From assembly GCF_020360975.1 (NCBI RefSeq), contig NW_025408681.1, forward strand, positions 1,488,001-1,552,000: a DNA stretch of 64,000 bases, given 5' to 3'. Origin of the DNA: Hirsutella rhossiliensis. Taxonomy: Eukaryota; Ascomycota; Sordariomycetes; Hypocreales; Ophiocordycipitaceae. Shown piece after piece: positions 49,101-59,186 of this stretch; the first letter of the stretch is position 1, and every line of letters begins with the position of its first letter. Position numbers and translations under genes: made by a program. Under the pieces are notes generated by a model that was given only the letters and a program-made list of their open reading frames with translations, was not told the origin of the DNA and did no database searches.

Positions 49101-51130
49101 TTATACCTCTTCTTATAGAATAAAAAGAAGATCTAAAAGTAGCTTTATTTATTAGTCTTTTTATTTTAACCTTTAAAGGGGTAGGAAAGGTACCTCTCTC
49201 TTTTTTAAAAGATTACCTAGCTACCTTTTTATCCTTACTTTAAAAAGTAAAGGAAGATATAGGGCCTAATATAGTTATTAAAGAAGACTAACTACTCCCT
49301 TATTTCGATTATTTTTCCGACTTTTATTTAATACTTATAAAAGACGGTTCCTATAAAGTATTTATAGTAGGCTAGCTCTTTAAGCTATAGCTATTAGTAA
49401 GGAAGGTATATAAAAGAGAACCTTTAAGCTTACTAGTAAACTAAAAGTAGCTAGAAGAATACCCTTTTAAAGACTAGTTTTTCTAAGCCTAAAAAAACTA
49501 CCTAGCTTTATATAAAAAGATAGGGTCTTTTAAAGAGGTCCTTAATAAAAAGGTAAAAGGAAAAAAGGTCCTTAGCTATTAAGAAGACTTTATTTATAAG
49601 ACTAATAAAAATAGCTTTCTTTAAAAGTATAAGGCCTAGCTAGTTATTTATAGGAACTAATAAGAAATAAGGGATATTCTTACTAAGGTAGCTAACTTAA
49701 TAAGGATATCTTTTTAAATCCTTATAGCTATAATAGTAGAATTTAACCTTAAACTTAATTAAATAGATACTATTAACGCTTTTATTAACTACCTTTTTAA
49801 AGAAAAAGAAATTATTTATATATACTATCTACTAAGCTTTTAATAGCTAGGAAAGGTTCTATAGCTTAAAAGGGCTCTATATAGACTATAAAGATTACCC
49901 TTTCTTTAGTAATAGTATTTAATAGCTTCCTTTTAAGCTCTAAGCTTTAAGAAAGTCTATTAAGAACTATATATAATATAGAAAGGGGAAATTATTATCT
50001 TCTTTTATATTAACGATATTATTTAAGCTTACTTAAAAGAGAAAGAAGTAACTACTAAGAAGGCTATAAAAAGCGTATAATAAAGGTATAAGATAATTAA
50101 TTTAAGGGAGCTAAATTAGTTCCTAAGGATATAAATCCTTTAAAATAGGTCCTAATAAACTATCTAGCTTACTTAAGACGCTTATATTAATAAAGTTACT
50201 TATAAACTCCTCTTTAATCCGCTTTTAAAAAAGCTTTCCTTAATACTTATATTAAATAAAGAGCTTTTACTTAATCTATCTTTTTAAGCTAAGGAGTAAA
50301 AGAAATACTAATAGTAATAAAAGGTAAGCTCCTTACTCTTTTTAGCTATTTTTACTAAACTAGATATCTCTTTTACGGTCTCTTAGCTAGCTAGGTATAA
50401 CTAAAGTCCTAGCCTTAAGTACTAAGAAGTAATAAATAGAGCTATCCTTTATCTTTATTTAATAAAGATATATAGTTTATACTTAAGAAGCTAAGAAAAA
50501 AAGAATTAGCTATTAAAATCTTCTTCTATTTAAGCGATTTATCCTTTATAAATAATTCCTTAGATAGAAAGAGCTTATAAAGGTATATTATATCCTTTTT
50601 TAAAGGAATAATTATATAAAGAGCTTTAAAGTAAGCTATCTTTATAATATTAAGTATAAGGGTAAAGCTACTAGCTCTTTTAAAAGTATTAAAAGAAGCG
50701 ATTATCCTTAGCTAGCTACTTATATCTTTATAACTATAAATTCTATCCTTATTAGCTATAAAATAAAATAATATATAGACTATATAGACTCTTATAAAGG
50801 AAAATAGTAAGCTATTAACCTAGCTAAAGTATATTAATATTTACTAGTATTAGTTATATTAAGAGGTTTAAAAGAGACTTATTTCTTTTTATTAAGTTTT
50901 AATAGTAATAATAAAAGCTAATAATTTTATAAAGCCCTTACTAAAGTAAAAGCTAGCTATCTTTTTATAGTAAATTAAGCTAAAAGACGTTTAAGAGAAG
51001 CTATCCTTAAAAGCCTGCCTTAAGAGTCTATAAAAAGAGCTAACTATATATATAAGAAAGGAGACGTCTATAGCTAAAGAAAGGAACTAGGACCTATCTT
51101 AAATAAAGGCCCCTAGCTTAATTAAGACTT
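46140..51130 (+). pseudogene. copia-B gag-pol pseudogene (copy B-5), highly decayed
   Basis: Collinear with B-2. Reverse transcriptase landmarks remain near 49770 (TINAF), 49870 (ALY) and 50000 (FFYIND), and RNase H follows to about 51000. Compared base by base with B-2, many CG pairs have become TA and GAC or GAT codons have become AAT. The reading frame has small length changes. It gives a clear picture of the late stage of decay. Confidence 0.8.
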
Positions 51131-51615
51131 ATTTTTATTAAAGGCCCTTTTTTAAGGACTTTATCCTTAGAAAAGACCCCCTTTCTTATAAGGCTTAATT
51201 CCTTCTTAAGCCCCTTTTCCTAAAGTAAGCTTAAAAGAGCTTAAAGCTAATCCTTAGATTTCTTAAGTAAGGGATAAGTATAGACTAAGACCTCTTTTAT
51301 ATACTTACTAGCTTAATTATTTAGCTTTACCCTTTCTATAAAGGTAAGCTATAGCTAAAAGGGTATATTATAAAGTATAGCTTAATTTTATAGTTCTTAG
51401 AGATATCTCTTAGTAAGAGGGACCTAGGAAGCTAAAAAAAAACTAGTTTAAAAATAAGAGCTAAAAAGAAGTATAAAAAGGAAGGTAGGTATATAAAAGG
51501 AAGTAAAAGTAGTAATAGCTTTTAATAAAGGTAGTAAGAAATAAAATAGATATACTAATAATAGCTAGAAAGAAAGGGAAAACTAATAAAAAGCTTAGTA
51601 GTTAAAAGGATATTA

Positions 51616-52399
51616 TTATTATTATTATTATTATTATTAAGATTATACTAATAACCTATCTAAAGGTATCTAAAACTTCGACGTTAAATAAGAGGGAAAA
51701 ACTAAAGTGCTTAAAAGAAAACCCTCCCTTCTTTTATAGCTAGTCCGCCCTTATACTAGGTCGCGGTTATAATATATAGGAATCTTACGCCGGCTATCTT
51801 AGGTATCGTTATAGTTAGTCGGAATCGTATTAGCCCCGCTATAAAGTAACCTTAGAAAGTAACTCCTTTATATATATAGGGTATATAGCGTTAATCGGTA
51901 GTATAAGCGTTTTCTAGTTAACGGTTAATAGTTAATTATATAATTATCTCCGACCTTATCTTATAATAATATCCTCCTAGGCTCTACCTTATTTTTCCGC
52001 CGTAAGGCTTAGCGGGCTATTTTTATTAATGTCGGCCTTTAGCCGGGCCGGTAGTTAGGTTATCGCACCGGCTTCGCGCCGTACTTATCGAGTTACTAGT
52101 ATTAGCCCTAGGTTTTTATTTTCCCGGTTAGGGGGCCCGGACCAGGGTTAAGGGGGAGGTCCTAATAAATTCGTCGCTAGGTCTAGGTAGGCGAGGTCCG
52201 GGCCGGCCTACTTATAGCGGGGCTAGACTGCTAGTATATTTATAAGCGCTTCTAGAAGCGCTAATTAGCTAATTAATAAGTAGGTTAGCGTAGTCTGCTA
52301 GTCCGACTAAAAATTAATCGTGCCCCTAGCTAGATTCGAACTAACTTTAGCGTTATAGCTAGTAGGCTTCCTAGGTATATAACTACTATACTATAAGGG
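51616..52399 (-). mobile_element. tRNA-headed SINE (copy 1, 784 bp) in the B-5 3' LTR
   Basis: Direct repeats TTAAAAGGATATTA at 51602-51615 and 52400-52413 flank the insertion. On the minus strand it starts with a tRNA-like head of about 80 nt (52398 down to about 52320). The acceptor strands ACCCTTA and TAGGGGC can pair, there is an A-box-like TAGTATAGTAGTTA, and the T arm is GTTAG-TTCGAAT-CTAGC. The body is about 680 bp with no coding frame. The 3' end is an (AAT)n tail, seen as repeated TTA at 51616-51639. The long duplication beginning TTAAAA points to LINE-type target-primed insertion. Confidence 0.85.
52320..52398 (-). pseudogene. tRNA-like head of the SINE
   Basis: The acceptor stem, the D arm (GTAT with ATAC) and the T arm pair well. 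The anticodon arm does not fold cleanly and the distance between arms is long. It is therefore a promoter-bearing SINE head rather than a working tRNA gene. The A and B boxes would recruit RNA polymerase III. Confidence 0.7.
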
Positions 52400-52643
52400 T
52401 TTAAAAGGATATTAATAGCTTCTTTAAGTAGGATCTTCTTTATTAATAAAGATACTAAATAAGTATAAAAAAGGGCCTTAAATAAAAGAAAGTAAGATAA
52501 TTAAGGTAATATAATAATTACTACTTTATTATAATTACTACCTTTATAAGAATTAAATATCTTTACTTAACCTTTTTAACCCCTTACTTTTAATTTTACC
52601 TTTATATATTTTATATATACTTTTTATATCCCCTTTTATAAGA

Positions 52644-53828
52644 ATTATAGTCGATACCTTTATAGCTTTATAATAAGAATAATAACTATAAGGAGGATTT
52701 AAAGATAATTTATAAATACTACTTACTTATAAGTACTATAGATATATTTTCTAGATATTATATATCTACTTAGATTATATAATATACTCTTAGATAAAAG
52801 TATAATATAATACTTTCTTTATTAAGTTTAAAAGATAAATACTTTTAAAACCTTACTTAAGTATAAAACTAAACTATTAAAATATTAATTAATACTACTT
52901 AAATAACTAAGTTATATTACGAAAATTATAGTAGCCGCTTATTAAATATAGGCGATAGCGTTAATTAATATATATAAAGTATATAATATACCCTTTTAAG
53001 GATACTAGGTTAATTTATCTTAAGATACTTAAATAACTCCTTTCTTATAAAGGGATAATAGGTTCTTATACTAAAACCACGCTTAATTATACTAATAAGA
53101 CTTAAACTATAAGCCTTTAAGTAATACTCGTTATACTAGCTGAAAGAAGTATATATATAGTTACTAGGAAGTTCTTAAAGGGATAACCCTCCTACCTAAG
53201 CTTATAACTATTACGAAAAAAGTAATAGCTACTTATTAAATAAAAGTAATAGCGTTAATTAATATATATAAAGTACGCGATAAGTTATATTATTAAAGCT
53301 TAATTATAGTATACTACTTATATCCTATAATAATTATAGTTTATTATTAAGATATTTTTTAAAAGTATATAAAATCTATAAATATACTAAAATAAAGAAA
53401 TAGTATAGCGCTACTTACTTTAAGATATCTATACTATTAATCTTTTAAAGACTTATATAATAAGTTATATATAATAAAGAGGATTATAAGAAATAAATAT
53501 ACTAAAACTATAAAATATATAAATATAAAAAGCTATAAGTATAGTATAAATAATATATTACTATAATAAAATATTACTAGTAATATATATATAAGCTACT
53601 ATAATAGGTCGGCCTTATAAAAGCTAAAATAGTAGTTATACTATTATTTATTAGTAAAAGGTAGCTATTTAATTAAACTACTATATTATAATAATAGTAA
53701 AAGGTAAAAGAAAATAAATTAACTAAGCTACCTAGCTAGTTAATTAACTATACCTATTAATAGTTAGATATATAAGCGTAGCTTAGGTATATAATATAGC
53801 TTAGCCTATAATAGCTATAAGCTATATT
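52644..53828 (+). mobile_element. gypsy internal fragment (copy E)
   Basis: The plus-strand sequence is collinear with the reverse of gypsy C from about 13750 to 13200, the gag-side region. It is interrupted by a TRIM-1 element and by about 220 bp of unmatched sequence near 53590-53810. Both ends are cut by copia-B LTRs. No protein motif is readable. Confidence 0.7.
52915..53282 (-). mobile_element. TRIM-1 second complete copy (368 bp)
   Basis: LTRs are at 52915-52988 and 53209-53282 (74 bp each), with target duplication AGTTA at 52910-52914 and 53283-53287. The primer-binding site beside the right LTR reads GTTATAAGCTTAGG on the minus strand. It is more AT-rich than the copy at 3274 but of the same structure. 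Confidence 0.92.
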
Positions 53829-54304
53829 TCTTATAAAGTAAGATATATAAATTATATATAAAATATATAAAGGTAAAATTAAAGGTAAGAGGTTAAATAA
53901 GTAAGGTAAAGATATTAAATTTTTATAAGGGTAGTAATTATAATAAGGAATAATTATTATATTACCTTAATTATCCTTTTATTTTTTATTTAATACCCTT
54001 CTTTATACTTATTTAATATCGTTATTAATAAAGAAGATCCTACTTAAAGAAGCTATTAATATCCTTATAACTACTAAGCTTTTTACTAGTTTTTCCCCTT
54101 TATTTTAGCTATTACTAGTATATCCGTTTTATCTCTTACTATCTTTATAAGAAGCTATTATTACTTTCCTTTCCCTTTTTACCCTTACCTTCCTCTTTTT
54201 ACTTCCTTTTAGCTCCTTCCTTTAAACCTATTTTTTAGCTTCCTTAGTCTCTCTTACTATAGGATATCTAAGAGAACTATAAAATTAAGCTACGCTTCGC
54301 GATA
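53829..54304 (-). repeat. solo copia-B LTR, very degraded
   Basis: A 476-bp LTR in minus orientation. The left end TCTTATAAAG and the right end CTTCGCGATA are recognisable. No copia internal sequence is attached on either side. The flanks do not give a clear target duplication. Confidence 0.8.
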
Positions 54305-55071
54305 TAATAAGATATAAGAACTTATATATATACGTTTAATAATTTATAAACTAAATCCTTTAAGAATATATAGAATATTCCTTTAAGTATATTAATAATA
54401 TTATAATATACTTAGATATAAAAAAAGACTAATTTTTTTACTTTTAAGCTATCTTTTAACTCTTTATAAACTATAACTTAGTTTTAGCTAAATTAAAATT
54501 ATTCTTAAGCTACTTATTTATAAAACTATTAAGGTTTTAAGTTAATAATACTAGCTTTAGAAATACTAAAATAAGTATAAGTATTATATAATATAAAGTT
54601 TTTAAATACCTTATAAGTATTAAAAAAGTAGCTTAGATTAGTTAACTAGCTTTAATACTTAGTAGCTTATATCTTATAAAAGGTAAAGGCGCTTTAAGTT
54701 TAAAAAACTATAATACTTAAGGAAGTATAAGATAATTAAGCGCTACTTAAAGGATTAGTAAGAAATAAATATACTTTAAAAGTAATATACTAACTATTCT
54801 TAGTAGAAAAATAAGCCTTTTAAGATATTATAAATACTTTAATAAAACTAATATAGCTATACTACTTTAATATATAATAACTTTTATTCTTATAAGTTAA
54901 CGCTAATAATAAGCTAGGATTTATAGTAATAGCCTTTTACTTAGTATTAAAGGTAAACTAAAACCTAAGGAAATCCCTACCTTAAATAAGTATTTAACTA
55001 ATCTTTTACTATAGTAAGCGCTTAACTAATAAAGAGCTTAAATACTAGCCTATTAAACTTAAAGTTATATA
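54305..55071. other. unassigned, extremely AT-rich repeat remains
   Basis: About 770 bp with almost no CpG or CpA. I could not match it to copia-B, gypsy C, the SINE or copia-H, and no motif could be read in any frame. It may be part of another RIP-mutated element. Confidence 0.3.
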
Positions 55072-55629
55072 TCTAAGACCTCTTTTATATACTTACTAGT
55101 ATAGGTATTTAGCTTTACCCTTTCTATAAGGGTAGGCTATAGCTAAGGGGGTATATCGCGAAGCGTAGCTTAATTTTATAGTTCTTAGAGATATCCCTTA
55201 GTATAAGGGACCTAGGAAGCTAAAAAATAGGTTTTAAGGAAGGAGCTAAAAGGAGGTATAAAAAGAAGGGTAAGGGTAAGAAGGAAAGTAAAAGTAGCGA
55301 TAGCTTCTTATAAAGGTAGCGAAAGATAAGATAGATATACTAGTAATAATAAGAAAGGAAGGGAAAACCGGTAAAAAGCTTAATAGTTAAGAGGATATTA
55401 ATAGCTTCTTTAAGTAGGATCTTCTTTATTAATTAAGATACTAGATAGGTATAAAGAGGAGTATTAGATAAAGGAAAGAAGGATAATTAAGGCAATATAA
55501 TAATTACTCCCTTACTTTAATTACTACCCTTATAAGAATTATATATCTCTACCTTAACTATTTAACCCCTTACTTTTAATTTTACCTTTATATTTTTTTT
55601 ATATACTTCTTATATCTCTCTTCTTAAAA
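55072..55629 (+). mobile_element. copia-B 3' end: short internal tail plus 3' LTR
   Basis: 55072-55153 matches the last internal bases of copia-B, with the purine tract AAGGGGG. The LTR at 55154-55629 ends in CTTCTTAAAA. The rest of the element is missing, replaced by unassigned sequence. Confidence 0.85.
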
Positions 55630-56838
55630 ATAATATATAGGAATCTTATACTAGCTATTATAAGTATTATTTTAGTTAGTTAGAATTATATTAGCTTTAT
55701 TATAAAGTAACCTTAGAAAGTAACTCCTTTATATATATAAGGTATATAGCGTTAATTAGTAGTACGAGCGTTTATTAGTTAATAGTTAATTATATAATTA
55801 TCTTTAACCTTATCTTATAATAATATCTTCTTAAGCTCTACTTTAATTTTTACTATAAAGCTTAGTAAGCTATATTTTATTAATACTAGCTTTTAGCTAG
55901 GCTAGTAGTTAGGTTATTATACTAGCTTCGCGCTATACTTATTAAACTACTAGTATTAGCCCTAGGTTTTTATTTTCCTAGTTAAGGGGCCTAGACTAAG
56001 GTTAAGGGGAGGTCTTAATAAATTTATTACTAGGTTTAAGTAAGCGTTATCTAAGCTAGCTTACTTATAGTAAGGCTAAACTACTAGTATATTTATAAGC
56101 GCTTTTAAGAGGGCTAATTAGCTAATTAATAAGTATATTAATATAGTATAAGGAACGGTGTTTTCCTATTATAAGTAAAGTAGCTATAATATACTCTCTT
56201 AATTATATAAGCTAATAAGTAGTATATTAATTATAGATAAATTCCTATTATATAGAGTAAGAATCGCTCGTTCCTTTATTTATTACTATATATTAAACGG
56301 GTTACTAGTTATCGTATAATTAGGAATCGAAGGAATAAAGCTAGCTTAGAATACTAGCTAAGACCTCTTAAGACCTCTTAAGAATACCGGTATAACTAAC
56401 CTCCTTTAAATATAAATATTAGTAAAACTAAGATACTTTTAGATATACTCGAGGTATTATAGAATTACTTAGTCTTAGGGCTATATAGTAGCTTAAATCT
56501 AGTCCTAAAAGGTTCTCTTATTTAGCTATAATTATCTATATAAGATAGTATATCCGCTAGTAAATAAAGATAGAATTATTAACTTTAATACCTCTTTTAT
56601 ATACTAATATACTACTAATAAAGTCTATTAAAAATCCTACCTTATACTTATTCTTCCCCTTTATTACGTTGTCTTATATAATTCCTTAATTTCCTAAAAT
56701 TCCGCTTTTACTTATATACCTTTAAATATAGTTTACTAGTCTAACTAAAATTTAATTATACCCTTAGCTAGATTTAAACTAACTTTAATATTATAGCTAG
56801 TAGTCCCCTTAGGTATATAACTACTATACTATAAGGGT
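55630..56838 (-). mobile_element. SINE copy 3, 3'-truncated, with a copia-H solo LTR inside
   Basis: 55630-56146 and 56727-56838 are collinear with SINE copy 1 in the same orientation. The tRNA-like head ends at 56838. The last ~100 bp of the SINE and its tail are missing at the left, where a copia-B LTR abuts. Heavily mutated. Confidence 0.82.
56147..56726 (+). repeat. solo LTR of copia-H (580 bp) in SINE copy 3
   Basis: Flanked by TATAG at 56142-56146 and 56727-56731. It starts TATAAGGAACGG and ends CCTTTAAA. The same LTR precedes a copia gag at 62441-64000, which shows its identity. The empty site is visible in SINE copies 1 and 2. Confidence 0.9.
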
Positions 56839-57223
56839 CCTTAAAGGTATATTATATTCTTAGAACCTTAAATATCCTTACTAATATACTATCTTAACTA
56901 CTATTTATAATACCTAGGAAATATAAACTTAGGGAATTAAACTATATTTAAGAAGATAAAGCGCTAGTTAAATATATATATACTTCTTTATCTTTATTAA
57001 AGTCGTATAATTAATAGCTTTTACTTAAAAAGGGAAAATTAAACGTATAAATTAACTAAAATTAAGAAGGATATTTAATTAAATAATCTATGCTTTTATA
57101 AAAGCTTTAAGTATACTTAAGGGGGGAGGTAAATAAAAAGCGCTAAGGGTCTTATCTCTTTAATAGGCTAATATCTATAAAGGTACGATCTTACTTATTA
57201 AATTACCTTATATACCCCTTAGT
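56839..57223. other. unassigned AT-rich spacer
   Basis: No coding frame or match to the repeats described here. A purine run (AAGGGGGGAGG) lies at about 57119-57129. The next bases, AAAGG (57224-57228), are the left target duplication of TRIM-2. Confidence 0.3.
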
Positions 57224-57228
57224 AAAGG

Positions 57229-57628
57229 TATTAGAAAACATAGTTATTAGTTATATATATTAATTATAGTATACTTATTAAAGAGCGCGTTTTACTTTTA
57301 CTTATATAGTATAATAGTCTTTATAAAAGTTATAAGCTTAGGAAGGGGTAGTAAGCTACCCCTTATAACTTTTAGTAACTATATATTATAGGGTAATACT
57401 TATAGATAGCTATATACCCCTCTTTCTCTTAGATTTCCCTAGGTAATAAGCGCGGTGCTTAGTATTTAACTCCTACGTTATAGGCTTAGGTCTAAGAATC
57501 CTAGCGGAGCCGCGATCCTTAATAGGAATATTAGAAAACGCGGTTATTAGTTATATATATTAATTATAGTATACTTATTAAAGCGCGCGTTTTACTTTTA
57601 CTTATATAGTATAATAGTCTTTATAATA
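57229..57628 (+). mobile_element. TRIM-2, miniature LTR element (400 bp) with AAAGG duplication
   Basis: LTRs are 57229-57328 and 57529-57628, exactly 100 bp each, differing at five positions. Flanks AAAGG at 57224-57228 and 57629-57633 are identical. The internal 200 bp begins GTTATAAGCTTAGG, the same primer-binding site as copia-B and TRIM-1, followed by a strong hairpin (AAGGGGTAG with CTACCCCTT, 57343-57364). There is no coding capacity. The LTR sequence is unrelated to TRIM-1. Confidence 0.93.
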
Positions 57629-57726
57629 AAAGGAGGCTACTTAAGGCTAAAGGGATAAGTAACTTAAGGCTTATATAGGTCTAGGCTAGCTACTAGCTAT
57701 TTAAGGGTATATATAATAAGTTATAC

Positions 57727-58489
57727 TTACCTTTATAGTATAATAGTTATATACCTAAGAAGTTTATTAGCTATAATACTAAACTTAGTTTAAATCTAGC
57801 TAAGGGTATAATTAATTTTTAGTTAAACTAATAAACTATATTAACTTACTTATTAATTAGCTAATTAGCGCTTTTAAAAGCGCTTATAAATATACTAGTA
57901 GTCTAGCCTTACTATAAGTAGGCTAGCTTAAACCTTACTTATTTAAACCTAGTAATAAATTTATTAGTACCTCCCTTAAACCTTAGTTTAGGCCCTTTAA
58001 CTAAGAAAATAAAAACCTAGGGCTAATACTAGTAACTCTATAGGTATAGCGTAAAGCTAGTATAATAACCTAACTACTAGCTTAGCTAAAGGCCTACTAT
58101 TAATAAAAAGATTACTTATTAAGCTTTATAGTAAATAATTAAAGTAAAGCTTAAGAAGATATTATTATAAAATAAGTTTAAGGATAACTATATAATTAAC
58201 TATTAACTAAAAACGCTTATACTACTAATTAACGTAATATAACTTATATATATAAAGGAGTTACTTTCTAAGGTTACTTTATAGTAAGGCTAATATAATT
58301 TTAACTAACTAAAATAATACTTATAATAGCTAGTATAAGATTCCTATATATTATAACCGCGACTTAGTATAAAAGTAAACTAGCTATAAAAAAAGGAGGG
58401 TTTTCTTTTAAGTACTTTAGTTTTTCCCTTTTATTTAATACTAAAGTTTTAAATACCTTTAAATAGGTTACTAGTATAATCTTAATAAT
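57727..58489 (+). mobile_element. tRNA-headed SINE copy 2 (763 bp), complete
   Basis: Direct repeats AATAAGTTATAC lie at 57715-57726 and 58490-58501. The tRNA-like head starts at about 57729 (ACCTTTATAGTATAATAG, then a degenerate B box near 57790). The body matches copy 1 and the 3' end is a short (AAT)n tail that merges with the duplication. It shows the full extent of the SINE independently of copy 1. Confidence 0.9.
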
Positions 58490-58556
58490 AATAAGTTATA
58501 CCCTTATTTAAATAGCTAGCTAGCTAATAAGTATAAAGCTAGGTTCTAGCTACTTA

Positions 58557-58757
58557 TCTTATAAAAAGAGATATAAGAAGTATATATAAGATATATAAAG
58601 GTAAAATTAAAAGTAAGGGGTCGGATAGGTAAAGTAAAGATATTTAAATCTTATAAGGGTAGTAATTATAGTAAGGGATTAATTATTATATTACCTTAAT
58701 TCTTCTTCTTTCCTTTATTTAATGCCCCTTTTTATACCTATTTAGTATCTTAATTAT
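58557..58757 (-). repeat. copia-B LTR fragment
   Basis: It begins with the LTR terminus TCTTATAAAAAGAG and matches the copia-B LTR for about 200 bp in minus orientation. It then stops near 58757 without the other end. Confidence 0.85.
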
Positions 58758-59186
58758 ATAGTATATACCTAAAGATATACCTACGCTAAAGGCAATAGTA
58801 GTAGCTAGATACTAAAGGACGAGGGGGTTTAAGGGGAATAAAGGAAAAGAGAAAGTACTAAGTAAGGTAAGGTAAAGGTAAAGAAGGCTAAAAAGGTATA
58901 TTAGTAAAAGAGGATATAGAAGAAGATAATAATATAAAGGTAATAAAAGAAGAAGATAATACTAATCTTATTTACTAGCTAAGGAGGAAAAGAGACCTCT
59001 TTTATAGACTTAATTTTCCCTCCTTCTTCCTTAGACGAATAAGGGCTAAGGGATTATCTAATTAAAAAGAGGGCTAGCTAGAGACTCTACTAAGGATCCT
59101 ACTAAGGATCCTACTAAGGACCCTACTAAGGACCCTACTAAAGACTCTACTACGCGGGCTATATATTCCTTAGGGTATAGATGCCC
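58758..59186 (+). other. unassigned segment with a 12-bp tandem repeat (59083-59154)
   Basis: Six units of 12 bp with consensus GAYCCTACTAAG lie at 59083-59154. In one frame they read D-P/S-T-K six times and the frame stays open to about 59184 (ending CPY and a stop). Upstream sequence is rich in Lys and Glu codons. It could be the remains of a low-complexity coding region. The next base begins copia-B B-6. Confidence 0.4.

Larger units (their letters stand above)
38491..52643 (+). mobile_element. copia-B element B-5, full length with nested insertions
   Basis: The 5' LTR is split: 38491-38622 and about 45643-45995. Internal sequence is 45996-51365 and the 3' LTR is 51366-52643, itself split by a SINE. 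The flanks do not show a matching 5-bp duplication (TATAT before, ATTAT after). This is the most degraded full-length copia-B: most CpG sites have become TpA in addition to CpA loss. A copia-H solo LTR carrying copia-B B-3 is inserted in its 5' LTR. Confidence 0.88.

Noticed and set aside
52320..52398. Functional tRNA gene
   Set aside because: The anticodon arm does not fold properly, and the sequence recurs as the head of a SINE with tail and target duplications.
59083..59154. CRISPR-like array
   Set aside because: Contiguous 12-bp units without spacers, in a fungal transposon setting; it is a minisatellite.
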